From NCBI GenBank assembly GCA_008360975.2, contig CM039184.1:55766797-55830796 (forward strand): a stretch of 64,000 bases of DNA, given 5' to 3'. Of the stretch, positions 52,777-64,000 are shown piece by piece. Within the stretch, counting starts at the first letter, position 1, and every line of letters starts with the position of its first letter. This DNA is from Lichenostomus cassidix. Taxonomy: Eukaryota; Chordata; Aves; Passeriformes; Meliphagidae. Under the pieces are notes generated by a model. That model ran no database searches. It was not told where the DNA came from and saw nothing but the letters and a program-made list of their open reading frames with translations. Made by a program: the position numbers and the translations under genes.

Positions 52777-55700
52777 TTGCAGTTCATTTTGCTTCCCTGA
52801 GTGCTTCCAGTTGTCTTTCCAAATTTTTTCATTATGCGGGAAAAGTATCCTACTTATAGATCAGCTCAAAATGCTGAAGTTTCCTGTTTTGTCTTGCTTG
52901 AAACTTGTGGGAGGCAATGGGATATGGCACTGTTGGGTCAAGGAAACTCACTAAACTGTGAATGAAATAATGAACTCTGGTAAAGATTCTACCTTTTCCA
53001 TTTATTTTATAAATTATGGTTCTTATAGAGAAAAAAATGAACCCCAAAACAACTGATTCAAATACTTCCTTTCATTTCTCTTTTTTTTTTTTAAGCTGCT
53101 TGATCGTAGTGCAGAATTTGTGCTGAGATGTTTTTAAGGAGTAAAAAACAAGGACATTAACTTTTTTCCTTATTTGCACAGTATAAAGTAAAGAGGTATC
53201 TCTTTGTTTTAAAAGTAAACTAACAAATGTAGAAGTGAGAATCACTGTCTCTGGAAATAATGAATGTTTGCTTTTGCTAAGGAAGAGACTGCTGGAATAC
53301 AGAAGGAACAGAGTGTTTCTAAGTCAGGATAGCTGCTGTTTAAACCCATCTGCCTTGTGTAAGAGCTCTTGTCTGTTCCCCACATGATTCAAGTATTCAG
53401 AATCTTGCCAATAGGTACTTAAAGATGTATCTGGTTTTCCTTTGTGGTGTTCTACTCCCTGCTCCCCAACTCAGGTTGGACAGTTGTTAGGAATGTGAGT
53501 TTTATAGAGTCTAATCAAAGGTTCAGTACAGAACTGTTATAAAAATCTCCCAGTAAATTCTCAGATCTAGTATATGGTTGGATTTGAGTGCTGTATGAAT
53601 TCTGTTCCACTGCAGATGAGTTCAAGTCCCACACTTTGAAGTTTACCATTTTGGGCCTTATCTTGTGCCATTCAGTGATTGGGAGGAAGCTTATCAAAAG
53701 GTTTTACAGATGCATGCTAATTGCTTTAAGAAAAAAAGCCAGACCAAAAAAAAAGCCCACATAAACACACCTGCTTAATCTTCAAATTGTGTCAAATACT
53801 AAAAGCAAATCCCAAAGACTTTTTCCTGTTCTTTTCTTATGTGTGACACCTTTTATCTGATGAAAATGCCTAATGTGAAGTAAAAATTTGTGTTTAAAGT
53901 CTTTGTTTCTGTATTTCTGCTTTTCTAAATCCAGAGGGAAATGAGGGGATTCAGCCTTCTTAATCAAAAGTTAAACAATTGGAAACTTGTGTCTATTCAT
54001 TTCGGTATATTCTGCAAGTTCGACAGATGTTGACTTAATGCAGATTCTGGGTTGGTTGTCCATGCCCTGTGAGCTGGGATACACTGTCTGCCTATCTTGA
54101 GCAATGTCATCTTTTCTTTTGTGCACTGAGCATGTTTAAGAACTGTTTTGAAATCACAGTTTAGCCGAGTTCTTTCAGTCTAAGTGGAGCATCTGAGGCA
54201 CTTGTGATTTTGACCTTGAGTACCAGAAAATATTTTTTAGAGAAAGTAGGCATAGTTAATTTTTTTTATTTTAAGTGAAGGCTTTAAATAGATATGTGTT
54301 TCTTGTTAACATGTTGCTAGCTCTAAATTTTGTCTAATTTGCCAAGCCAATTTTTGGCTGGATTCAAAAATGATGGATTTTAGAGGGGCTTGGGGAGTTT
54401 TGTTGGTTTATTTTTTTAAAACTAGGTATCTGTAAAAATAAGCTATAAATTAAAGGTGAAAATACATGGCACAGGTATTATAAAATGCAGAAAAGTGAAC
54501 TAAGACGAATATAAGAAATTAACTATTATTAAAAAAGCATGTTCCACTCATTTCATGCTAACATTTTGGTATTTCTAGGATTATTTAGATGTTTTTAATA
54601 ATCTGTTTTCAGTATTGATGTTAATGATGTGTTTGAAAATAAATATTTTGAAGAATGTGACACTGAGATTTATAGAGTTGATAGTTCACTTACTGTGTTA
54701 TAATTTGGTGTCTTGATACAAGATGCCTTTCTTTCTGGAGCTTCAGCAGGTAAGAAAAGTGTTGATTTCACTGCAGTCTAGTCATAGGATTTCAGTCAAT
54801 GTCAAACTTTTTTCTTTAAATAATAGAAACCAATAAATACTTTCTGAATAGGAGAAAGATGGATCTGCTGGGAGAGAAGAATGACTTTTCTCCAGTTCAT
54901 AATTTCAAGGCTGTTTGAGGGGAATAGACAGGTTGTTTGAGTGACACAGAAATTATAATTGAAAAGAAATCTGAAAACTCCCTTGAAACTGATTCTCTTC
55001 TGAAATTCCTCTCCCTTGTAAAGCTTAGTGTCAGGCATCAGTTTTGTAGAATGCTCTGAAGACTTTTAACCTCCTTAGCTTGCAGTAGACACATGGTGCA
55101 ATACAGAATCCTAAGCCTCAGTTTCTTAAAAGCCCATCAGGCTAGGAATGTTTTGAATTTTTTTTCTTGGCTCAGTGAACTGCTGTTTTCTGATAAATGT
55201 ATTTTTTTCTAACAGCTTTTTTAGCAAAAAGCCCAATGTTCTTCGATTCTGGTAATTCAGGAAGTCTGCGAGACCTGTTTATTTGTTAGTTGACTCCTAG
55301 ACTTTCTCCCAGATGCTGGTTATGTGTGTGGTACTGCATAGTAGTAAAACAGTGTTGTGACCTATTTATTTGACTAGGCCTTCATGTAGAAAAGAAGAAT
55401 TTGTCTAACAGTTCTAAACTTGTTAGGTAAAATAGCCAAACTTTAGTTCTCTTTTTAATCTTAAAATGATATTTAAGAAATAATCGCATGTTTTAGGCAC
55501 ACGGTTTTCTGAAAATGACAGTTGTTTCTGTGTCTTCACTTGGGCATCATTCTCCTCATGTTGTGAAACACTTACATTGATATCAAATGAGGAAGTCATG
55601 AGCATTTTTCCAAGCTGGATGTAATTGTCTTTTACAGTGACTTCCTCCCTCTGAATTTCCTTCTCTAAGGATACAAGCGATAAACTGGTCCAATTATTGC

Positions 55701-57240
55701 CAGCACTGTTCTCAGTAACAGTTGGTGTCTATCTAGCTCTGATGTAGAGTCTTGGAAAAAGAAAGGCAGTAGGATAAGCTTCAGAGTCTGAAGAACACCA
55801 ATATTCACACCAATTCCGTATTTAAATATCCCAGTGCAGCAGCTGAGATTAGATCACTGTTCAAAGAGAGTTTTTAGCAAGATGAGAAATGAAGTTTTAA
55901 TAACTGTCACTTACAGAGCATTTTTTTCTCTCCCTATCCACAGAGCAGCATAGTCACTTCTGAAGTGTCTTCCCTACGCCTTTTAAATTATAAATAACAC
56001 AAGTCTCTCAGAATATCTGGCTACTAAATTAGAAATTAAATCTACTTTTAATTTTGCCAGTGTCTGGAAGGTACAGTAAAAGGTGTCGTGTTGGGCTCTC
56101 CTGTTTACAAGTCTGCAGGGACACATTGGCGTAGAAGATTACTTTGGAAAATGGGGATGCTTTATTTTTATTGAACCTCATTTTTCTTGTTGTGATTTAT
56201 AAATACCTGAACTCAGATTTGATGCTAATCGCAGTCTTTATTTGACCTACAAAAGCTTCTCCCTCCCACCCCTGTTGGCTTCCACCCCTTTCTTTAAAAT
56301 TGTGAACAATTGGGGGGCAGGCATGACATTTCCTCTTTTTGTTCTGCCTCTGAGGTATGGCCAATGTCAGTTTCCCTCCTTGTGTTCCACTTAATGCTTG
56401 TAACTGCTTAATGTTGTAGCTAGGTCTTTTGAAGTACATAGTATTTTTCTGAAATTATATTTCATCACTGTCTTTATCCCCACAATAAAGCACAGCATAG
56501 AGAGTTGAAACCAAAGATTTTTTTCTTAAGTGGAATGTAAGCAGTTAGAACTGAAAGTGTTCTGTAGTCTCATTTGAAGTTTTGATCACCCTGTCTTGTT
56601 GGCAGCAGCAGTGTCCTCAGCTGTGTTAGTTCTTGGAGTCAAGATCTGCAGAGAAGGAAAAGCATCATTTTAGCTATGGTTTGGAATTTGTATTGGAGTC
56701 TAAATAGAGGATTTCCTCCCTTTCATTTTGGAATCTCTGGTATGTTGGTTCCTGTTTGCTCAGGGAACTGAATCAATATGGTAAGGAAAATGAGTCTTTT
56801 AAGTTAAATGTTTAGAACTTTCTATTATAAGAAAACTTTTTTAGTGCTGTAAGCAAGAAATGGATTCAAGCTAGACAACATATTCAACAGAAGCCCCCTC
56901 CTTCCTTCATTCCTATGTAAAGTCTGACCTAAATTAAGTCTCAAGAATTTTTCTGTAAGAAAAATGGGCTGCATTTTACCTGGTAATCTGGCCAATGTTT
57001 TATCAAATAATGGATTTGAAGAATAGATACTCAGTAGTAATGTTACAAACAGGAAAAATATAATGTTTGAATAAAGATATATTAATTTTTGTATTTGCTG
57101 TCATGCTTTGCATCTTGAATATTCTATCTAGCAAGTTACTTTATTGTTTTTCTCTTGCCATTTGTATAAATGGCAAAAAGGTGATTTGAGTGTTTGATTA
57201 TTGGTTTGTGTGTTTGTATTTTTGGGGAGTTTTTTCAGGG

Positions 57241-57273
57241 TTTTTTTGTTTGTTTGTTTGTTTGTTTGTTTTT
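57241..57273. repeat. (GTTT)n repeat, six units within a T-rich tract
   Basis: Six G residues spaced exactly four bases apart within T runs, part of a longer T/G-rich tract to about 57320. Confidence 0.93.
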
Positions 57274-57906
57274 GCGGGGGTGGGGTTTTTTTGGTTATTT
57301 GGTTGGGGTTTTTTTGACTCAGTGCTTCAGTCGTTTCATACTATAGTCAATCCTTTCCAGATTGTTGTAGTAGTAGATTTAAAAACAAATCAAAACAAGC
57401 CACCATCAACGACAAAAACCCCATGACTTTGAGATTTATGTCAATATAGGAGCAAGACTAAAATTATTAATCCATCTATGGTTGGGGGGGTAGTGGGCAG
57501 AGAGGACAGCTGCTGACCTGTGGAAGGAAGGGACAGGCAAAAGAAACAGCCACAGATGTTAATGTTTAATTTAAGTTTCTCTGTTAAACGCACTGCTCCA
57601 CTCTTATAAAATATTAAAATAACTGTCTTCTCTACAGAGTATTCTCCTTTAACAAGTTGTAAGGGAATTGCTGCTTATATCCTAATGGTAGGATAAAGGT
57701 AAATGGGTATAATAAAAAAATGGATGTAATTAATGTTTTTTCCGAATTTTGAATTAGTGTCCACAAAGCTCATAAAATGTTTTCTGCATAATTGAGAGTG
57801 GCCTGATATATCAAAGGAACTTGGTGATGGCTGAGTAATAAACACATGTTCTTAAGGGGTTTGAGTTTCTGATGTAATTAATTTTATTTTCCTGTCAGCT
57901 GGAGAC

Positions 57907-57923
57907 AAAAAAAAAAAAAAAAA
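57907..57923. repeat. Poly-A run, 17 bp
   Basis: Seventeen consecutive A residues in intron 1. Confidence 0.95.
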
Positions 57924-59270
57924 GCAAAAGTCTGGAGCAGATAACCATTTTTCAGGTAAACCAGTTGCCTTCTGTACTGGCAAATAATGGTGGACAACAG
58001 AGTACAAGCAGCACTGGAAAATAGATGTATACTTCAGAAGGCTGTACCTTAACATGATTAGAAAGTAAAAGATGACTGAACATGAGCTCCAAGTCCCTTT
58101 TCTGTGAAAGGCAGATGACTTTTTCCTTTTTAAGTAAGCCAAAACAAAATAGTGCTTCCTACTCTTGCATATGTGTTAATGATTATTAGTATTTATCAAT
58201 AAATATTGAAGCACTATTGAGAGAGAATTTGAAGCAAAGCAAAAGTTTTTCTTTCAGGGAAACTGCATCTGGTGCTTTGCCTGCCTGGGATATTTAAAAA
58301 AAAAATTAAAGGCAGTTCTAATGCTTGACAAAACTAATGAAGCTCAGTTCTGTCTGTGATATGATTGTTTTAATCCAAGGTAGCTGTCTTGGTAATGCAA
58401 ACCACAAAACTTCCTCCAGATATACTCCTGTACTGGGCCAAGCTAAATAAGGCAGTCATGCAAATGTATGGGGAGAAGAAGAACTGAAGTTTTTTATTTA
58501 GATATAATACTTTTTTGAATTACATGCTGTTTTCAAAAGGAATCACTTTTCAGATTAGTGAAAGAGGGCAAAATTACAAGGCTAGTGAGGGGAAATCTAA
58601 GTCATTGTTCTCGTGGTTCTGTCAGTGAGTTTTAGCTCAGAGCTGCGTGTCTGTGTGTTATACCTTGGCATGAAGTTACTGCTACTTAAATAAAAGTGTA
58701 TGGAGTGAAGGGAGCAGGTAATGGAGAAGGTTGGCCTGTTGGTTGGGGCATAAACCAGTGTGCAGGATCTGTCTTTCAGTCCTTACTTGTCCATAGTTTC
58801 TTTTCAGTGTGATTTTAGTTTCTGAGACTCCTCATACAATTTGTGTAATAGTCCTCATTGATCAAGAAATACCAACTCAAAATATAAGCTGTATAACTTC
58901 AGAATGGAAACAGAATTTATATGACAATTAGGTAAGTGTTCAGAGGCAAATACAGAAACAGGAACTCTTGAGTTGTTATCAAGTCTATTAACAACTGGGT
59001 AAAGTAACAGTAACTATTATCGCACCAAAAAATAAAAGAAGGTATTTTCATTTTAATGCTGTGTCTGGCAGTACAGTGCCCAATCTCATTAAATGTAATC
59101 TTATTCTTTGGATTTTCCTAATTACATTTTAAAAGACCATTTATTAAATTTTGCAATCTTTTAAGAATTGAAATCAGCAGTTCTGAACCTACTTTCACAT
59201 TAGTTTTGATTTTAAAAGCAGCATTAATGGGCTAAACTCCACCCTGCTTAGAATGTGCAATTTTTTTTTA

Positions 59271-59327
59271 ATTTCAACTGTCAGTTGAAATAAGAACTGT
59301 CAGTTCTTAGCAGTTTTCTCTGCTAAG
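59271..59327. repeat. Three consecutive inverted repeats
   Basis: The first is a 21 bp perfect inverted repeat with 10 bp arms around one T (59271-59291). It is followed by a 19 bp perfect inverted repeat with 9 bp arms around one T (59291-59309). Both share the centre AACTGTCAGTT. The third, CTTAGCAG...CTGCTAAG, has 8 bp arms and a 6 bp loop (59306-59327). The three overlap by only one to four bases. Confidence 0.95.
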
Positions 59328-61899
59328 TATATTAAATTCAAAAAACTAGAAGTATACATGAATCTTCCTTACTGATGCTTGTTACTTAGCAGGATCTTAA
59401 TAGGAGTAGAGGTGGGGCCTGATCTTACATAAGAAACTAAATAACAAGTGTTTTGGACTTCAGTAAAACAATTGGAACTACTATAATTCAGATGTGGTCT
59501 TTGGTATAGTAAGCCACAAAGAAGGATGATGGAACTTAACTTCTGGGCACATAGAGATTTTGAAGATTTCAGCATACACTTCTGCTAACTTTCTTAGGTG
59601 GTTTAACAAAATTGTTTTTTACAGAGCCTCAAGGTTCTTCTTTTCCTGCAATGCCTCCAGAGGCTGTAGTGCTTAAAGCTAAAAGTCTCGTTTCATTATA
59701 GTGAAAATACACATGCATGCCCTGTCCTTCAAAGCAGTGTGCAGCAGTTTTACCCTGTGCCTGAGGATATGCTGGAAAAGAAAGGAGGAAGTAAAACTTA
59801 ATTTGCATGCGCCCAGAATCTTCTGAATTCATTAACACGTAGTTAGAGAGGACAGTAGGATCTCATCTAAAGAATAACCTTTCATATTAAGATGAAAAGT
59901 AGAGCAGTAACTATGAATCAGATGAGCAATCTTGATAAGCATCTCCCTCTTTAATTTAAATTTTTACTATTCCTGTAAGGAGCATTCATCTGCTGGTTCT
60001 GGTATGAATCCAGAGGTAGGAATAAAACAGTCTTTATGGCTTAAAAAAATATCAAACAAAAAATGAATTTATTTAGAAGTAGTTTCACTTTTATCTTTGA
60101 GCAGATGAACTGATAAAAAGCTTGTCCTTTCCTAAACTGGAAAAAGCTGCAGCAGATCAGAGGAGACGAGAGCAAGTATAAGCAAAAGGTGGTTTTAGGT
60201 GGCTTATTGTGAGGTCATTGGTGTGATGACAGTCTGCATTACAGTGTTTTTGTTAGCATTTTCCTTCAGTGTTGTTTGGGGTTTTTCCTTATTTTAGATT
60301 CAGTGTCTAACAGCATCGTAGCTAGTTACATGGATTCCCAGTTGTCCTGTTACAAGGGCCTATATATGCCCCTTGCATCAGTTGTAATTACTATAGTTTG
60401 TAGAAGTCTTGCGAGGCCCATTTTGAGATTTAGTATTGTTGGGTTCTAGCACTGAGTAAAAGAACAAATAAAAAGTGCTTTGTTAAATTTTTTTAACAAA
60501 AAGTTATTAAATTTTTTTAAAATGTCCCAGATACAGCAGGCTTTAAGAAAAATGAAAAAAAAGCCGTGTAGCTAAAGCCCTAGAATTGGATTACTTCTTA
60601 AACAGAAGCTCAGAAAGGGGAAGATAAAAAAGACTACTGAAGGAACGAAGAGTCAAAGGGGAAAGGAAATATATCTGCTTTTATGAAACAGACTTTCATT
60701 TGAAAAGAACATACAAATACAGGAGTTAATAGGACCACATACAAGAATAGGGGAATCAAGAAATTAGTATGATCTAGAGTGTACCAAACCTATCAAAAAC
60801 TTTTTAATACAACCTGTGCATATACTGCTGTTCACTTTCCCAGCTGTAGAGTAGGTACTTCTCACATCTTCAGACCCACCTAGTGTTGCATTTCAAAGCA
60901 GTAGTCAAATGTCAGCTTCCATTTATTACATTTTTTTTTGGCTGTTCTAACACATAGTCTGAGTCGTTCAAATTTTTTGAAAACATACTTGCTGGTCTCT
61001 GTTCACTAGAGGATGTGAGGAGGGAAGGAGGAGATGGACAGTTTGAGAAGGTGTTGAATTCAACTCCAAGGCTAAAGTAACTATTTCCTCTTAGAAACAT
61101 TATGGAGATAAAGCTTTTGGAAAATCAATAACCAATGTATAGCTAAACCTGTCTGACCTCAATTTGTATTGTATAACTGTTCAATTACTATATCTGTCCA
61201 AAATTAACCTAGACCAACTCTGCATTAAAATTTCTGTTAATCTTCACCTCGTGATTTTCTCTAGGCTCAGTGCAGCATAGAATATCGATTGCTTCCACAG
61301 TGACAGGGACCACGTGGCTACTTAGGAATTTCTGAATGGAAGAGGCTTTTATAATACACAGCTGTGCTGCTGCTGCTGAGGAGTAAGATGAAGAAAGGCT
61401 GTGTCTGGTCATGAGGAAGAGTCCTTGTGTATTCCTTGAGTACCTCTAAGTGTGTATAAGGTGCACAGTGCTGGAAGCTTCCCATGGAATGTATCCATTT
61501 AATTATTACTTTGTTTTATTCATGAGAAAGAATTTTAGAGCCTGCGCTGTTCATATGTGGCAGCTCTCTAATGTGTAGATAGGCTTTAAGATGTTTCAGA
61601 CACTAAGTAGTTTACAGTGATAAAACATTATGGAAAACTTTATGATTTAAGTTTTGTGAACAACTGAAAAGTAGCTCCTCTTTAAGAAGATTTTAAATAA
61701 AAAGTTGTGAAGACAATCTAAAGACTTCTTTGGACTTAATAATCATGTTTTAAATCTGAGTAAACTTGTAGAGGTGCTTAACATACTGGAATTAATTCAT
61801 GAAGTATCATTTTTTGAATTGCTCAATAGTGGTAATTGCTCTTGAACTTGCAATTCCTTTGACTTTATAAAATAGCAGGGTAACTCAATAAAAACTTGC

Positions 61900-63480
61900 C
61901 ATAGACCCTTGGCCCATATGAGACTTCTCTGGTTTAGGCAAGTCAGTACAACATCCTACTTCTAGTTCCACTGTGCTGACCCCATCCTGGGGGAGGGGTG
62001 TAAATGACTACTAAGCCCACAGAAAATTACTCAGCTATTCAAGTTCCTCACTTCCCTTGGGATCTTGTGTTCCATCTCATAGCTGCTGTGGCCAAGACCA
62101 CTGTTAACAGTCACATCACTGATTAACTCTTCCTTAATGATGAGTAGCAGCTAGGTAGTGCCTCCCTTATTGAGCTTTTCCACCACCTCAGGCAGGTTTG
62201 TCCTCCAGACACCACGGAATCTCCTGGGTTGCTTGTGCACTGGCATATTGCCTTTCCAGCATATATCCTGGTTATTGTGCAGCCTTTCTTCTTTTTTTTT
62301 TTTTGTTAATGGTGGTGGTGGTGGTGGTTGTTTTTGGGGTATTTTTGTTTCTTGAAGACTTCATCTTTAAAAGATTGGCAGATTAGCAGTCTGTACAGTC
62401 TGTATCAGATGTTCACTATGATGTTCACCTGGTTGAATCCTGACCTGTAGATTTTTAACTGTCCAGTAGCCTATTCCACGCTAAGGCTCCATTCATTCAA
62501 GTCTAGGCACTGTCCTTGACTTCCTCACTTCTCCTTTCTTAAAAGCCAGTGTCTATCCACTGCAGTTGTGTGAACTGTCTCACCAGTAAGGTTGCTATGT
62601 GCTCTGGTTTATAATCCTTAGTGCTGCCTTCCTGTGCTCAATGCCTTCATATGCAGCTGCTTAAGGTCCCTGCTTATGGCACTTGTTCAGGGGGACTGTA
62701 AAGTCCTTGTGTGCATTTACCCTCTCTGCCATTCCCTTCCTTTCTAGGCTTCAGTCTCCACTTTCCTGACAAACCTACTTTGAAGACCTCATTATGAGGC
62801 AAGCCCGTTGGCAATAATGATTTGCATTATCAAATAGATCCTGTCTTTCTCAAGCACTGTTTCTCAGAGTATCTTACTGTGTTGAGCTGAAGTCCTGCCT
62901 GCAGCCATGTAGTCAGATGTTGATCCCACAGGATGTTTGTTTGCCCTAGGAAAGCCTTTGCCCTGGATCAGCACCTGGGCTCTATTACTTATTACATTGA
63001 CACCTGGTGTCATTCACCATTGTCCCTGTGCTCCTGTAGTTAGCTCTGGTGTGCTGAAGATCACTTTTGGCAATATTGTGGTGGCCAGGTAGACGGACAA
63101 CAGATTATATTTGCAATGGCCAGATGTGCTATAAGAGTTTCTCTGCAACATTCTGGGTTTGGACCAGAGACAAACAGCTGAACTTTTAAGACATCCAGTG
63201 TAGCTGTTGGGCAGAAGCCCCATGGAAGTCTGCGATTACTGTCACCTATTGCTTCATTTTGGTGGTCTTGGCTGTGACCCATGGATCAGGCTTATATGCC
63301 AAACCTGACAGAACTTGTTCCTGGGCTGTTTGCCTTTTTGGTACCTGAATAGCTACTGATGGAAAAAGAGAGCTTGCTTCCTGTTGCTGGAGGTCACAGC
63401 TTCAGCCTCCCTGCTCTGGGGAGTTCCTGTCCCATCCCAGCCCTGAGTGGGGAAAGCAGTAGAGTTGGTGGGGGAAAGGG
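61900..63480. other. GC-elevated block of unknown origin in intron 1
   Basis: Across about 1.6 kb the base composition is visibly closer to 45-50% GC than the flanking AT-rich intron, with few long A or T runs apart from a T run at 62292-62304 and a (GGT)6 tract at 62311-62328. Short open frames exist on both strands but none is recognisable, and stops interrupt every longer reading. It may be an old mobile element or retrocopy, or unique sequence. I cannot assign it. Confidence 0.35.
62311..62328. repeat. (GGT)6 microsatellite
   Basis: Six GGT triplets directly after a 13-T run and GTTAAT. Confidence 0.95.
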
Positions 63481-64000
63481 GGTAGGGAGAGTTTTAATAT
63501 CGGGGGAAAAAAAACCCTGTTCACAGCTTTATTCAGAAATGTAAACTGTGGAAACTTGTGACTGGGTTAAGAGATTATCTGTATCTCAAATTTCTACTTT
63601 TGAAGACTATTGGAGGAACCTATCTTGGATTTTCAAGGTGTCAGGTAATAAAGAAAGCTGATTCTTTCTACACGAAGATATGATCAATTTATTAGAGAAA
63701 TAAGGAGTTTGAAAAATAGGGGCATTGCAAGTTAATAGAGCCAAGCATTGCTTTTCAGTTTGGAGCTAGAAAGTGTCAGATCTCAAGTAACTATTTTGAA
63801 AGGCAGTTTCAAAGAGGCAATCAACTACCAAGAGACAGAAAAATTTGTAAAATTACTTTAAAGCAGATTTTTTTCCATTAGTGAATCATAAGAAATACAA
63901 GCAAAGTGTATTTCTGACTGGTTTCTCTAGGCTCTTCAGGTTCTGGAGAGTTCCAAAGCTGCTACTACTGTTTGCATAAGCATACTGACTCAAGAAGAAA

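Larger units (their letters stand above)
41103..64000 (+). other. LCORL: LCORL intron 1 (incomplete in window)
   Basis: The stretch from the exon 1 donor to the window edge shows no second LCORL exon on reading for the expected FESILEG...DWSMDEKC sequence. It is therefore taken as first intron, at least 22.9 kb. The first 800 bp remain in the CpG island. CACGTG E-boxes lie at 41704-41709 and 41862-41867. The rest is AT-rich with simple repeats, a CR1 tail, and the blocks listed separately. An exon with unusual divergence could have been missed. Confidence 0.75.

Noticed and set aside
60483..60520. 14 bp direct repeat TTAAATTTTTTTAA, two copies
   Set aside because: It is pure A/T low-complexity sequence, expected by chance or slippage.
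41103..64000. Second exon of LCORL (expected FESILEG...DWSMDEKC)
   Set aside because: I looked for it and did not see a match, so the exon probably lies beyond the window.
1..64000. CRISPR arrays, tRNA or rRNA genes, bacterial operons or phage modules
   Set aside because: There are no spaced direct repeats, cloverleaf-like genes or tightly packed reading frames. The window is an ordinary animal chromosome segment.

Overview
This is a 64 kb piece of a vertebrate nuclear genome, almost certainly from a bird. The evidence is the repeat content (several CR1 LINE fragments with the CR1 3' tail, an ERVL-type solo LTR of the kind common in birds, and no recognisable mammalian SINEs), AT-rich non-coding DNA with few CpGs, and one exon that reads as the start of LCORL (ligand-dependent nuclear receptor corepressor-like). 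There is no sign of bacterial, viral or plasmid gene organisation. Nearly all open reading frames in the window are chance or repeat-derived.

Layout. Positions 1 to about 40,250 are intergenic and gene-poor. They hold a 204 bp GGAA microsatellite (4590-4793), an isolated CpG-rich patch (about 7500-7670), CR1 fragments (about 8774-9143, 24232-24468, 31929-32050, 36450-36520), an LTR with a matching 6 bp target duplication (12232-12736), an ERVL-type LTR (28486-29065), and a weaker minus-strand LTR candidate (about 28150-28380). This fits the large gene-poor interval upstream of LCORL known in other amniotes. Positions about 40,250-41,900 form a strong CpG island that is the LCORL promoter. It carries two ZNF143-type motifs, GC boxes, a G-quadruplex-capable tract and a start-stop upstream ORF. 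The first coding exon of LCORL lies at 40955-41102 on the + strand and ends in a consensus GTAAG splice donor in phase 1. From 41103 to the end I see no second LCORL exon, so this stretch is read as intron 1, incomplete in the window. It contains another CR1 tail (about 50409-50515), simple repeats, a protein-like but unassigned patch near 46 kb, a compositionally distinct block at about 61.9-63.5 kb, and a striking run of three consecutive inverted repeats at 59271-59327.

The window therefore carries one gene start, its promoter and regulatory DNA, and old retroelement remains. I found no novel multi-gene system. The observations most worth checking are the triple inverted repeat, the layered upstream start codons and G-rich tract before LCORL, and the unexplained blocks at 46 kb and 62-63.5 kb.
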